Shown here: positions 15,705 through 27,500 of the stretch, in pieces
How positions within the stretch are numbered: the stretch's first letter is position 1
How the letters are laid out: each line of letters begins with the position of its first letter
Assembly: GCA_045104975.1 (NCBI GenBank)
Contig: JBGCCY010000033.1
Coordinates: 137,131-201,130 of the forward strand
Reading direction: 5' to 3'
Source of the DNA: CAJQQY01 sp045104975
GTDB lineage: Bacteria > Bacteroidota > Bacteroidia > Chitinophagales > Saprospiraceae
DNA: 64,000 bases
Made by a program: the position numbers and the translations under genes
Notes under the pieces: generated by a model
What the model saw: only the letters and a program-made list of their open reading frames with translations
Database searches by the model: none
What the model was told of the DNA's origin: nothing

Positions 15705-18700
15705 ATGAGAATAATTTTACTTTTAGGCCTATTGATGATAAGTTTTATATCAATTTCGCAAACAAAAAAGATTGATGTAAAAACGAATACTTCCTTTAAA
15801 TCATATGATTCCGTCCTTTCTGTTCATTTGAAAAAATGGAAGATCTACGAAATTTCTGCAGCTGAACTATTTAATCAATTACAGCAATCCGAAACTGAAA
15901 ACCAAGTTCATTTGGACTGGGGTAAAGATCATAATTGGCAATTGTCCCTTTTTCCAAATAACCTGCGAAGTACTGATTATGAAATGAGAACTTCAACAGG
16001 AGAAACTTTGACAAAAGGAGCGAATAAAACTTTTGAAGGATTTGAGCAATCTGGAGGAGGAGATGTCCGATTGACGGTGGATGTTGATTTTATTTATGGA
16101 TATGTAGAATCAGGAGGGGAACGATATTTTATTGAGCCAGTTAGGTACTATGATCGAAGTGCGCCTAGGAACCTTTTTGTGGTGTATGATGAGCATGAAG
16201 TAATTCCCCGCGATGATGTGAAATGTGCTTCACATGAAATGCACGAACGAACAGAAAAATTAGGAAAACAAAATCAAAATCAAATTCAAGAGAAACAGGT
16301 TGGTTTATGTTATGATGTGGAGTTGGCGATAGCATCAGATCATTCTATGTTTTTGAAATATAATAGTAGTATTACAGATGTTGAAAATCATAACTTAGGA
16401 GTTTTAAATAATGTACAAGGAAATTATGATGATGAGTTTGCGGATGAATTAAATTTTGTAGTAGTGACTCAATTTGTTTCCAATTGTAGTACTTGTGATC
16501 CTTGGTCGACAACCACAAATGGTAGTGACTTACTTTCAGAGTTTCGGAATTGGGGAAATGGAGGAGGTTTTGGAGAAGTATATGATCTAGCTTTTCTGTG
16601 GACAGATAGAGACATATTTGTTCCAGGTGTTGGGAATGGAGTGGTAGGTATTGCTTATTTATTTGGAGTATGTACCAATAATCGATACCAAGTAGATGAA
16701 GATTTTACCACTTCAGCTTGGCAATTGAGAGTTTTGGTATCACATGAAACGGGGCATAATTTTAATGCATCGCATGATGCGGCAAATTCTGGTTTTATCA
16801 TGGCTCCTTCAGTCAATAATACTAATACTTGGTCAACTGCTTCGGTAAATAGTATTAATTCTTTTGTGGATTCTAGATCCTGCTTAGCAGAATGTGCACC
16901 ACCAGCACCACCGACTGCAAGTTTTATTTCTAATATTCAAAATGTTTGTGAAGGTTCTCAAGTTCAATTCTTTGACCAATCGGTAGGTATTGTCAATTCG
17001 AGAGTTTGGTCATTCCCAGGAGGATCACCTGCTTCTTCTACTGCTGAAAATCCAATCGTAACTTATCAAAATCCAGGATCATATTCGGTTTCCTTAACCG
17101 TTACCAATACGATAGGCGGAAATACAGAAAATCAGTCTGGGTATATTAATGTTGGACCAGGAGGAACCAATATTTTACTATACGATGCATTTGAAGATGG
17201 ATTAGGAAATTGGACTATTGAAAATCCGAATGGAAATATTACTTGGGCATCAGCTGCGGTAGGCGGCACTAACCTTGGGAGTACGGCTGTTTTTATGGAT
17301 AATTGGAATTTGAATGGATCAGGTCAAAGAGATGGTTTAGTTTCACAGCCAATGAGTTTCGTAGGATTTACCAATGTGAATTTGTCCTTGGACTATGCTT
17401 ATTCTCTTTTTAATGGAAATACAAATTTGCGAGATTCTTTGATTATAAAATTGTCAACAGATGGTGGAAATACTTTTCCAAATACTTTGTTTGAAGGAGG
17501 AGATAATGGAAGTGGAAATTTTGCAACAACTCAACCGCAAGGAGAATTAAATCCAACAAGTGCAGCTGATTGGTGCTATGGAGGAAACTATGGGGCAGGA
17601 TGTATCAATTTAGATTTATCAAGTTTTATTAATCAGACAAATGTAGTTCTGAAGTTGGAAAATGTAAATGGATTTGGGAATAATTTGTACTTGGATAATA
17701 TTACCGTTTCAAGTGATTGTGAAGTAATCTTACCTCCAGTTGCTGATTTTACAGCTTCGCAAACTCAAGGTTGTATTCCGGTGACAGTAAACTTTACTGA
17801 CTTAAGTATGAATTCTCCAACCTCTTGGTTTTGGACTTTTCCAGGCGGAATTCCTTCTTCTTCAACGCAGCAAAATCCAACCGTAACTTACACGACACCT
17901 GGAAATTATGATGTGACTTTGGTATCAACTAACAGCGCTGGATCTAATACAACATTTCAAGGACAGTATATTCAAGTGGAAGATGTTCCAACTTCGGATT
18001 TTAGTTACGTAGCTAATGGAACAATGTACATATTTAATAATTTATCAACGGGTGGAGTTAATTATACTTGGCTATTTGGAGATGGAAATACAAGTAATGA
18101 AGAAAATCCAGTTCATGATTATGGGACAGGAGGAACTTATGAAGTAAGTTTGATTGTGACTAATGGCTGTGGCGTAACAACCTCAGTCCAAACCATAACA
18201 ATAATGACACAACCTGTAGCAGGATTTGAAGCTAATCCTACAAGTGGTTGTAGTCCGTTGACTGTACAATTTACGGATCAATCTTCTTCGAATGTGACTG
18301 CTTGGCTTTGGAATTTCCCAGGAGGAAATCCATCAACTTCGATGGATCAAAACCCTACTGTAGTTTATAATACTCCTGGAGTTTATTCTGTTGATTTGAC
18401 GGTAACTAATTCATCGGGAACAGATATGATTTCTCAAACTGATTATATTACGGTGAATGATGTGCCTATGGCAAATTTTACTCAGGTGACTAATGGATTG
18501 TCTGTTGATTTTACCAACTCATCGACGAATGCAAATAGTAATAGTTGGAATTTTGGAGATGGTAATTCATCAACAGAAACTAATCCTACACATACCTATT
18601 CTGGAGATGGAAATTATACGGTAGTTTTAACCGCAACGAATGATTGTGGTTCGGTAACTTCCTCTCAAACAGTTACGATTAGTACATTACCTAATGCTAA

Positions 18701-21700
18701 TTTTGAAGCAAATATAACGAGTGGTTGTGCTGCGTTGACAGTTCAGTTTTCTGATTTGTCTTCTTCCAATACGACGAGTTGGTTATGGTCTTTCCCTGGA
18801 GGAAATCCATCCACTTCGACGGAGCAAAATCCTTCGGTAGTTTATAATTCAGCAGGAGTTTATAGTGTCACTTTGGTAGCAAGTAATTCTACTGGAGACA
18901 ACACGATTACGTTAACAGAATATATCCAAGTAGATGATGTTCCAACAGTTGGATTTTCTCAAACGACCAATGCTCAAACTGCTACATTTACCAATACCTC
19001 AACCAATGCAAATAGCTATAATTGGGATTTCGGAGATGGTAATTCATCGACGGAAACTAACCCAACTCATACCTATTCATCTGATGGAAATTATATGGTA
19101 GTTTTGATTGCAACAAATAATTGTGGTTCAGTAACTTCCTCTCAAACAGTTAATATATCTAATGAACCTTCCGCAGGTTTTGGAGCAAATATTACGAGTG
19201 GATGTGCTTCATTAGTGGTGCAGTTTACTGATCAATCTTCTTCGAATACAACTGGATGGAATTGGTCGTTCCCTGGTGGAACACCATCTTCTTCGACGGA
19301 GCAAAACCCTAGTGTTACTTATAATAATGCTGGAACTTACTCGGTAACTTTGGAAGCAACAAATGCTGCTGGAAATAGCATCCTAACACAAACAGATTAT
19401 ATCTTTGTTGATGATGTTCCCATGGCTAGTTTTTCTCAAAATATAAATGGATTAAATGTAGATTTTACCAATACCTCAACTAATGGAAATAGTTATAGTT
19501 GGGATTTTGGAGATGGTAATTCTTCTTCCGATTTTTCTCCGAGTCATTCTTATGGAATGGACGGAACTTATGACGTAATTTTATCAGTAACTAATAATTG
19601 TGGGACAGTAACAACGATGACAACTGTTACTATTATCACCCCACCAACGGCAGGTTTTGGAGCAAATGTCACAAGTGGATGTGCAGATTTGACGGTTCAG
19701 TTTTCTGATCAGTCTTCTTCGAATGCTACAAATTGGAATTGGTCATTTGTAGGTGGAAATCCATCTTCTTCAATGGAGCAAAACCCAACTGTCATTTATG
19801 AAAATGCAGGAACTTATTCGGTGACTTTGACCGTAACAAATGCTGCTGGAAATAACCAAGTCGAGCAAATGGATTATATCGTAGTCGATGATGTTCCTGT
19901 CGCTGGATTTACTTCAGATATCAATACTTACGATGTAGATTTCACTAATACAACTACCAATGCTACGAGCTATAGTTGGAATTTTGGAGATGGAAATACA
20001 TCAACTGAAACTAATCCATCTCATACTTATGTCAATGATGGAATGTATAATGTAGTTTTGACGGCAACCAATAATTGTGGTTCGGTTACCTTTACTCAAA
20101 CTATAAGTATTTCGAATACGCCTACAGCAAATTGGACATCAGGGACGAGTGTAGGTTGTTCACCTTTCACGGTTCAATTTCAAAACCAATCTTCCAATAA
20201 TTCAACTACTTGGGAATGGACTTTTGTTGGAGGAACTCCTTCTACTTCCACAGAGCAAAATCCAACCATAGTTTATAATAACCCAGGTACTTTTTCAGTC
20301 ACTTTGGTAGCTATAAATAGTCAAGGAACTGATACTTTGACGATGACGGATTATGTAGTAGTTAGTACGACTCCAAATCCTACGTTTACATCGACGGTCA
20401 ATGGGCCATTGGTGAATTTTAATAACCAAACCACCAATGCTACTTCCTACTCTTGGAATTTTGGAGATGGAAATATGTCCAATGAAATAAATCCAAGTCA
20501 CCAATATAATTTGAATGGAGATTACACTGTTACGCTAAGTGCGACGAATAATTGTGGTACAACAACAACGACCCAAACGGTATCGATTACTTCAAGTGTG
20601 ATAGCTGGATTTAGTTCAAGTATAGCTTCAGGATGTCTACCATTGGAGGTTCAATTTACGAATGCGAGTACGAATGCGACTTCTTTCGAATGGACTTTCA
20701 CAGGAGGAAATCCATCTAGTTCTACTTTGGAAAATCCGATCGTAACTTACCAAAACGCAGGAGTCTATACGGTTATGTTAACTGCCTCTAATTCAACAGG
20801 AAGTAGTACTATTGTCGAGACTGGTTATATAGTAGTAGAAGGGATTCCATTTGCAAGTTTTGGAACGGATATAAATGGTTTGACCGTAGATTTCACAAAT
20901 TTTTCTTCACTTGGAGATACCTTCCTTTGGACTTTTGGAGATGGAGCAATGTCAACAGAAACTAACCCTCAACATACTTACTCAGGAATCGGAATTTATA
21001 CAATAACATTAACCGCAACGAATGATTGTGGAAGCAATGTTTTCACTATGGACTTAGATGTAGGAACAGCAGTAAGTGCTGGATTTTTTGCCGAAGAAAC
21101 GGAGGGATGTGCTCCAATGCAGATTCAATTTACCGACCAATCTTCTAATAATGTAACACAATGGAATTGGTCTTTCCCTGGTGGGACACCTGCAACTTCT
21201 ACCGAGCAAAACCCGTTAGTGAGTTATAGTACGTCTGGAATATACGAAGTGTCTTTAGAGGCAAGTAATCCATTTAATAGTAATATTGTAACAGAGACTA
21301 ATTATATCACTATTTTAGATGTGCCAACTGCAAGTTTTACTTTTAATGAAAATGGAAATGTAGTAAATTATAACAATACATCTACAAATGCTGATAACTA
21401 CCTTTGGACTTTTGGAGATGGCGAAACAAGTATGGATGAAAACCCATCTCACACTTATGTGGATGATGGTATTTATACGGTAATTCTTGAAGCAACAAAC
21501 ACTTGTGGAACAGTTACCACTCAAGAAACCATTACTATAGTAACTCCAGTTTCTGCTGGATTTACTGCGAATGTAACAAATGGGTGTAGTGGTTTAGAAG
21601 TTCAATTTACAGATGCTTCATCTGAGAATGTAACTGGTTGGAATTGGACTTTTGCTGGAGGAACGCCTAGTACTTCTACGGAGCAAAATCCAACAGTAAT

Positions 21701-23252
21701 TTATAATACACCTGGAACTTACCCAGTTGTTTTGGAAGTCAATAATACAGGATTTAATGCGACGCAAACAGAAATGAATTTTATTGTGATTGCAGAGAAT
21801 CCAACAGCGAGTTTTACTTCAATGACAACTGGAGGAACAATTGATTTTACCAATACATCAACGAATGCGACAAGTTACTTTTGGACTTTTGGAGATGGCG
21901 AAACAAGTATGGATGAGAATCCATCTTACACCTATGCTACAGATGGAAATTATATCGTAACCTTGATTTCAACTAATGCTTGTAGCTCGGATACAACAGA
22001 AATAGAGGTTGCAATTGTTCTGCCTCCAGTTGCCAATTTCTCCATTGAAACTAACTTCGATTGTGCTCCAGCGACTATTCAATTTATTAATGAATCATCT
22101 TCCAATACAACTGGGTGGCTTTGGACTTTTGATGGTGGTTCTCCAAATACCGCAACGGTGGAAAATCCTGAAATTACATTTAACGATCCTGGAACACATA
22201 CCATAACTTTGACTTCATCCAATTCCGCAGGTTCTAGTATGTTTTCGATTGATATCACTTTAGGTGGAGCACCTGTCATTGATTTCGGAAGTAGTGTCAA
22301 TGAGTTGACTACTACCTTTACTAATCAAACGATGGATGCAACAACTTTCTTTTGGGATTTTGGAGATTCAAATTCTAGTATAGAGGAAAATCCAATTCAC
22401 ACTTATGATGAACCTGGTAATTATACAGTTATTCTTTCGGCAACAAATGCTTGCGGGACAACTACACTTTCGCAGCAGGTTGAAGTACTTGGACCAGAAG
22501 CGATAGCAAGTTTTACTTCTTCTGAAGGAAATGGTTGTTTACCATTTACCGTTATATTTGAAGATACTTCAACAGGTAGTCCGACTGGTTGGAATTGGAC
22601 TTTTGCTGGTGGAACACCTTTGACTTCTACTGAACAAAATCCGACGGTTGTGTACAATTCAGCAGGAACTTTTGATGTGAATTTGGAAGTGACCAATCCA
22701 GCTGGAACAAGTTCGATTGAACAGACTAGTTATATCACAGTTAGTGAAAATCCAATAGCAGATTTTACAGCTACGGTGAATATGAATGGTAATGTTGAGT
22801 TTACGAATAATTCTAATTTTGGAGATAGTTACGAATGGATTTTTGGAGATGGAAATACGAGTTTGGAAAATTCTCCATCGAACATTTACGATACTTCTGG
22901 ATTGTATATCATTCAATTGATTGTAACGAATAGTTGTGGGACAGATACGATGACGCAAGAAATTTTAATTGATATTACAGGAATTGAAGATGTGACTTTC
23001 TTAGAAAAATTAGATTTATATCCGAATCCAAATAATGGAGATTTTACGCTTCATATCGAAGGGAAACCTTTGGATGAATTGGAAGTGAGTCTTTACAATA
23101 TTTTAGGACAACGGATTTTTGAGGAGCAGATTGATTTCACTTCAGGGCAATTAATTAAAGATTATAAATTGAGTCGCTTGGCAGCAGCTACCTATATTTT
23201 ACAAATAAAATCAGATAATCAAATGATTCATCGCAAGGTGGTGAAGAAGTAG
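15705..23252 (+). CDS. Secreted reprolysin-like metalloprotease with 23 PKD domains and T9SS type-A sorting domain
   Basis: A 2515-residue secreted protease. Signal peptide about 1-19, propeptide to about 195, then a metzincin catalytic domain with the zinc motif HETGHNFNASH (His347, Glu348, His351, His357; Asn at the usual Gly position) and a Met-turn FIMAPS. One PKD domain follows (about 400-480), then a MAM/jelly-roll-like module (about 485-670), then 22 PKD domains in 11 alternating pairs: type A with a GC near its start and a F-x-GG-x-P core, type B with FGDGN and a late N-x-CG. The last about 85 residues (LDLYPNPNNGDFTLHI, LYNILGQRIFEE, ILQIKS, KVVKK) are a type-A T9SS sorting domain. 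It is likely to degrade extracellular protein while PKD modules bind or space it from the surface. It is convergent with an M23 peptidase gene. Confidence 0.92.
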   Translation: MRIILLLGLLMISFISISQTKKIDVKTNTSFKSYDSVLSVHLKKWKIYEISAAELFNQLQQSETENQVHLDWGKDHNWQLSLFPNNLRSTDYEMRTSTGETLTKGANKTFEGFEQSGGGDVRLTVDVDFIYGYVESGGERYFIEPVRYYDRSAPRNLFVVYDEHEVIPRDDVKCASHEMHERTEKLGKQNQNQIQEKQVGLCYDVELAIASDHSMFLKYNSSITDVENHNLGVLNNVQGNYDDEFADELNFVVVTQFVSNCSTCDPWSTTTNGSDLLSEFRNWGNGGGFGEVYDLAFLWTDRDIFVPGVGNGVVGIAYLFGVCTNNRYQVDEDFTTSAWQLRVLVSHETGHNFNASHDAANSGFIMAPSVNNTNTWSTASVNSINSFVDSRSCLAECAPPAPPTASFISNIQNVCEGSQVQFFDQSVGIVNSRVWSFPGGSPASSTAENPIVTYQNPGSYSVSLTVTNTIGGNTENQSGYINVGPGGTNILLYDAFEDGLGNWTIENPNGNITWASAAVGGTNLGSTAVFMDNWNLNGSGQRDGLVSQPMSFVGFTNVNLSLDYAYSLFNGNTNLRDSLIIKLSTDGGNTFPNTLFEGGDNGSGNFATTQPQGELNPTSAADWCYGGNYGAGCINLDLSSFINQTNVVLKLENVNGFGNNLYLDNITVSSDCEVILPPVADFTASQTQGCIPVTVNFTDLSMNSPTSWFWTFPGGIPSSSTQQNPTVTYTTPGNYDVTLVSTNSAGSNTTFQGQYIQVEDVPTSDFSYVANGTMYIFNNLSTGGVNYTWLFGDGNTSNEENPVHDYGTGGTYEVSLIVTNGCGVTTSVQTITIMTQPVAGFEANPTSGCSPLTVQFTDQSSSNVTAWLWNFPGGNPSTSMDQNPTVVYNTPGVYSVDLTVTNSSGTDMISQTDYITVNDVPMANFTQVTNGLSVDFTNSSTNANSNSWNFGDGNSSTETNPTHTYSGDGNYTVVLTATNDCGSVTSSQTVTISTLPNANFEANITSGCAALTVQFSDLSSSNTTSWLWSFPGGNPSTSTEQNPSVVYNSAGVYSVTLVASNSTGDNTITLTEYIQVDDVPTVGFSQTTNAQTATFTNTSTNANSYNWDFGDGNSSTETNPTHTYSSDGNYMVVLIATNNCGSVTSSQTVNISNEPSAGFGANITSGCASLVVQFTDQSSSNTTGWNWSFPGGTPSSSTEQNPSVTYNNAGTYSVTLEATNAAGNSILTQTDYIFVDDVPMASFSQNINGLNVDFTNTSTNGNSYSWDFGDGNSSSDFSPSHSYGMDGTYDVILSVTNNCGTVTTMTTVTIITPPTAGFGANVTSGCADLTVQFSDQSSSNATNWNWSFVGGNPSSSMEQNPTVIYENAGTYSVTLTVTNAAGNNQVEQMDYIVVDDVPVAGFTSDINTYDVDFTNTTTNATSYSWNFGDGNTSTETNPSHTYVNDGMYNVVLTATNNCGSVTFTQTISISNTPTANWTSGTSVGCSPFTVQFQNQSSNNSTTWEWTFVGGTPSTSTEQNPTIVYNNPGTFSVTLVAINSQGTDTLTMTDYVVVSTTPNPTFTSTVNGPLVNFNNQTTNATSYSWNFGDGNMSNEINPSHQYNLNGDYTVTLSATNNCGTTTTTQTVSITSSVIAGFSSSIASGCLPLEVQFTNASTNATSFEWTFTGGNPSSSTLENPIVTYQNAGVYTVMLTASNSTGSSTIVETGYIVVEGIPFASFGTDINGLTVDFTNFSSLGDTFLWTFGDGAMSTETNPQHTYSGIGIYTITLTATNDCGSNVFTMDLDVGTAVSAGFFAEETEGCAPMQIQFTDQSSNNVTQWNWSFPGGTPATSTEQNPLVSYSTSGIYEVSLEASNPFNSNIVTETNYITILDVPTASFTFNENGNVVNYNNTSTNADNYLWTFGDGETSMDENPSHTYVDDGIYTVILEATNTCGTVTTQETITIVTPVSAGFTANVTNGCSGLEVQFTDASSENVTGWNWTFAGGTPSTSTEQNPTVIYNTPGTYPVVLEVNNTGFNATQTEMNFIVIAENPTASFTSMTTGGTIDFTNTSTNATSYFWTFGDGETSMDENPSYTYATDGNYIVTLISTNACSSDTTEIEVAIVLPPVANFSIETNFDCAPATIQFINESSSNTTGWLWTFDGGSPNTATVENPEITFNDPGTHTITLTSSNSAGSSMFSIDITLGGAPVIDFGSSVNELTTTFTNQTMDATTFFWDFGDSNSSIEENPIHTYDEPGNYTVILSATNACGTTTLSQQVEVLGPEAIASFTSSEGNGCLPFTVIFEDTSTGSPTGWNWTFAGGTPLTSTEQNPTVVYNSAGTFDVNLEVTNPAGTSSIEQTSYITVSENPIADFTATVNMNGNVEFTNNSNFGDSYEWIFGDGNTSLENSPSNIYDTSGLYIIQLIVTNSCGTDTMTQEILIDITGIEDVTFLEKLDLYPNPNNGDFTLHIEGKPLDELEVSLYNILGQRIFEEQIDFTSGQLIKDYKLSRLAAATYILQIKSDNQMIHRKVVKK

Positions 23253-23260
23253 TTTTTTAA

Positions 23261-23335
23261 TGGTGAATGTAAGATGGTTAATATCACTATGTGTCAAAAT
23301 AGCGATATTAACCATTCACTATTTTACATTCACCA
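23261..23335. repeat. Intergenic palindrome (dispersed family, copy 3)
   Basis: Two nested perfect arms: TGGTGAATGTAA (23261-23272) with TTACATTCACCA (23324-23335), and ATGGTTAATATC (23274-23285) with GATATTAACCAT (23304-23315). It lies between convergent genes right after the metalloprotease stop. Arm sequence matches the copy at 8889-8930 (TGGTGAATG and GGTTAAT), but the loop differs. Confidence 0.8.
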
Positions 23336-23341
23336 TTATTC

Positions 23342-24016
23342 TTAGTATTTTTTTATGAAATCGGTAGGCACTAAAAAACCAAAAGTATCATCAGAATATC
23401 CAGGGCCAACTCCCATGTCGATAAAATTTCTAAGTTCTAAATGTAGATGAGCGCTGTATTTCCCATCAGCAGTTCCAATTGTTCCAAGTCTTTGTCCACG
23501 CTTAATAAAATCACCTTCCTTGACATTAATTTCATCTAAGTGAGCATAGAAAGATTCCACATAAGGAAACTCAGGATGATTCGGGAATTTGTGTACAATT
23601 CGTACAATATTTCCCCAACCACAGCAAACATTTTCTGCAAAACTCACATATCCATTTGAAATACTATAAACTGGATCACCCAAATCCGTATTGCCACCAC
23701 CATTGCCATTCCAATCTTCTCCAAGATGTTTACTTTGACCAAATTCTCTTGCTTTAAAATAATTAGAGCCGTCAGGTTTCCCCACAGGAAAATCAAATTT
23801 TTGGGAAATGAAAGTAGGATTTTTTGCAAAAACTACATCATACTTTGCTTCGACAACCGTAGGGTAAAAGATCGCTTCTTCCATAGCGGAAGCCACTTCT
23901 TTTTGCTCTGGACTAGCTGCGATTGCACTATTCTTTTTGATGCAAAATAAAATCGTTAGTGCAAAAATCATCGATGGAATAATGATAAGACTTGTATGTG
24001 TTTGATGTCGAGACAT
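23342..24016 (-). CDS. M23-family (LytM-type) peptidase
   Basis: A 224-residue peptidase with an N-terminal hydrophobic stretch (about 9-25, signal anchor or signal peptide). The catalytic domain covers about 85-215: zinc-ligand motif HLGEDWNG (His97, Asp101), then GDPVYSISNGYVSFAEN, WGNIVRIVHKF, FYAHLD (His159), GDFIKRGQRLGTIGTADGKYSAHLHLE with His190 and His192. All expected M23 residues are present, so it should be an active endopeptidase, probably on peptidoglycan cross-links in the periplasm. No LysM or SPOR module is present. A TAAATTTG -7 element lies 35 bp upstream. It is convergent with the metalloprotease gene across a palindrome. Confidence 0.9.
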   Translation of the reverse strand: MSRHQTHTSLIIIPSMIFALTILFCIKKNSAIAASPEQKEVASAMEEAIFYPTVVEAKYDVVFAKNPTFISQKFDFPVGKPDGSNYFKAREFGQSKHLGEDWNGNGGGNTDLGDPVYSISNGYVSFAENVCCGWGNIVRIVHKFPNHPEFPYVESFYAHLDEINVKEGDFIKRGQRLGTIGTADGKYSAHLHLELRNFIDMGVGPGYSDDTFGFLVPTDFIKKY

Positions 24017-24543
24017 AATCTAATATTTTAATATAATATCCGTTGATTGGCAAATTTAAAAAGTTTCAACGAAATATTTTTTCTATTATTTTTTGAGGAA
24101 TTTTAAAATAAGTGCTTTGATAAGCTTAATTTATTAATGTACGATTCCTTACGAAAATCCCCTGGCTTAACTTTTTAGGGAAAAAATAAAATCGTACCTT
24201 TATTACTACAATAATTTTTCCTAAAATTTTATTTCAATTGTTCCAATACTAACCTAACTAATATTTTTAGAAACGTCTTTCGATTTTCAAATACCTTAGT
24301 CTATTATTTTTTATTTTGAAACATTTATACCAAAAGTGATTTTTTGGATTAAATCGTTGATTATCAGTTGTTTATAATTTATAAAAAATGACCTAATTGG
24401 TAAGCAGCAAATAGGTGAATCTTTGCCTCTTTTTAAAATAAATAGTTTTTAAACTAAAATCAAAAAATAGATAAATCAGTTAGTTTTTAGATTTTGATAG
24501 ACATTTTGATTGAAAAATTGCGCAACAACTTACATTAATTTAC
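24017..24543. other. AT-rich divergent intergenic region
   Basis: About 530 bp lie between the M23 gene and the giant adhesin-like gene. A minus-strand TAAATTTG (24051-24058) fits the -7 box of the M23 gene. I see no ORF or RNA gene. The plus-strand promoter of the giant gene is not clear; TAGATTTTG at about 24487 is one base off in spacing. Confidence 0.4.
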
Positions 24544-27500
24544 ATGAACCAACCTCCCAAAACAGTTCTAAAAGCACGAAGTAAAAGATGGTTTTTGCTT
24601 TTTATACTTAGTTTCATTTTTCTTCAAGGAGAAATGTCAGCACAAGGCTGTGAGTGTATTGGTTGCGAAGGCCCAATTCCAATCTCTTCTACCAATACTT
24701 ATACTTTAAATGTTTCGGGGGCTACCAATATGAACCTTTCCAATCCTGGACAAGGTATTTGTGGAATTTATTTGGATGTTACGTTTGAGCATATTTGGAG
24801 TTTGACAATAACGTTGACTTCACCTTCGGGGCAGATGGTTACCTTAATGGGACCCTATGATAACTTTCCAAGTACGACTGGTTTTTCCAATTGGGATATT
24901 AGTTTTTTGCCTTGCGGAGACCCTGTTTCACCAGATCCAATGGCAAGTGGAGGATTCTTTAATGATCAATGGACGAATCTTCAACAATGGGCATTTTTTA
25001 CAGATTATACAGGATCCTATTATCCTTATTTAGGCTGTTTGGAAGATTTTACATCTGGGCCGGTTGATGGGAATTGGACGATGACGGTAACGAATGGTAG
25101 TGGTATATATGATGATGGAAATTTCAATGGATTTTCGATTTTGTTTTGTGATGATACAGGAATGGGATGTACTGCTTGTGATGCCAATGCAGGTGACCTT
25201 TCGGTAGTAAGTGATATTGATTTATGTATTGGGGAAAATTATAGTGGGAGTATTGATCCGTTTTATAGTTTTGGAACGGAGCCGAACAATCAGTATGATT
25301 ACACTTATATTATTTCCCAAAACTCTATTATCCAAAGTTATGAAATGACTCCTGATTTTTCCACTTATCCTGATGGGGCTTATGAAATTTGTGGGTTGTC
25401 TTATCTGAGTACAGATGTATCTTCAATTCCTCCGCCGAATGGAATTCTTTCGGTGGCTGATTTGGAAGTAATTATGACCTCTTCTGCGCCATTTTGTGGA
25501 GATATTTCGGATGATTGTTTTTTAATAACGATTTATCCAATCCCTGATACTGTTTTTATTTCCGATAGTTTTTGCAGAAATGAAAATTATATTTTTGCTG
25601 GGAATGTATATAATGCTGGAGGTGTTTATTATCCAGTTTTGCCCGCTTCTGCAGGTTGTGATACTATGGTGGAATTGATCTTGACAGAATTACAATCATT
25701 TGAAGAAAATATCTCAGCCACTATTTGCCAAGGAGATACTTTCTTTGTAGGAAATATTTTTCATATTAATACTGGAAATTATGCTGATACTTTGACGACT
25801 ATTTTGGGTTGTGATAGTATCATTAATTTGTCGTTGACTGTTTTGAATCCTCAAATAGACCTACCTATTCCTGATACGATCATCTGTTCCAATCTTGAAA
25901 TAGAACTAAATGCTTCTGGTTCGACGGGAGGTTCTGGAATATCTTATAGTTGGTCAACGATTAATGGAAATATTACAGGAAATACCAACGGCAATATTAC
26001 CACAGTTGATAGAGTAGGGATGTATTATTTCATGGTTACTCAAGTCAATTCAGGAGTGATTTGCTCGATGATTGATTCTGTGGAAGTATTCGAAAATTTG
26101 ATTGCGCCGACGGTTGCTGTGCCAATGGATAGTATAGTAACTTGCGATGTTCAAACTATCGTTTTAGATGGAAATGGTTCGTCTGTAGGGAGTGAGTTTT
26201 CTTATGAATGGACAACTGTAAATGGAAATATTCTCCAAGACACTTTCACTCTTTTTCCAACAATAAATGCAGGAGGGACTTATATACTAAATATTACAAA
26301 TCATGATAATGATTGTTTTGCTCAAGACTCTGTTTTAATTTTACAAAACACTAATTTTCCTTCTGCATCAGCTGGTGTAGATATGGAAATTAATTGCAAT
26401 AATCCGACGGTTCAATTGGATGGGTCAAGTTCTTCTCAAGGAAATGCTTTTATTTATTTATGGACGACTTCTGATGGAAATATATTGTTAGGAAATGAGG
26501 GACTTCAACCAACTGTTGATTCAGCAGGAACTTATATGTTATCGGTGATAGATACTTTTAGTAATTGTGAGACGATAGATTTTGTAGATGTTACAATTGA
26601 TACTTTACTTCCAATTGCAGATGCTGGGAATAGTTTTACCGTAAATTGTTTTAACCCAGAAATTCAAATTGATGGGGCTAATTCTTCGCAAGGTGGACAA
26701 TATTCCTACCAATGGAATGCTTTTGCTGGTGGACCAGTAATGAGTGGAGCAACTACTTTGATGCCAACGGTTAATACTGGAGGGGTATATGGATTGGTGG
26801 TGACGAATGATTTGACAGGATGTAGTTCAAGCTCGCAAGTGATTGTAAATCAGGACTTTATAAGTCCAACGATTGTTATAGCATTACCTGTAGATACAAT
26901 TACATGCCTGGTCAATACGATAACCATAGATGCTTCTAACTCTTCAGTTGCAGGAGATCTTGAATATGAATGGACGGTAATTGGAACGGGAAATATTTTG
27001 GCCGATACGTTTACATTACTTCCACAAATTGATTTGGAAGGCATGTATCAATTGGAAATTACAGATATTATTAGCGGTTGTACTTCAGTCGAAACGGTAG
27101 AAGTTTTTTCTAATAATGCAATTCCAACCGCTGATGCTGGCTTAAATATGACCGTAGATTGTAATCAACCAGAAGTGATTTTAAATGGAAGTGGTTCCGT
27201 TGGAAATGAGTTTGCGTATTTGTGGACAGCGACGAATGGCGGAAATATTTTGAGTGGAGAAACGACTTTTGGGCCTATGGTAAATGGGGATGGAGATTAT
27301 GAATTATTGGTGACAAATACCTTGAGTGGTTGTACTCAAATTGATTTAGTGTCAGTAACCGTAGATACGATTCCGCCAGTAGCGGTGGCAGGAATAGATA
27401 CGTTAATTGATTGTTATAACAATGTAATTACATTGAATGGAGATGGATCTTCTTTAGGTGATTTTAGTTACTTGTGGTCTACTTCTGATGGAACAATTGA

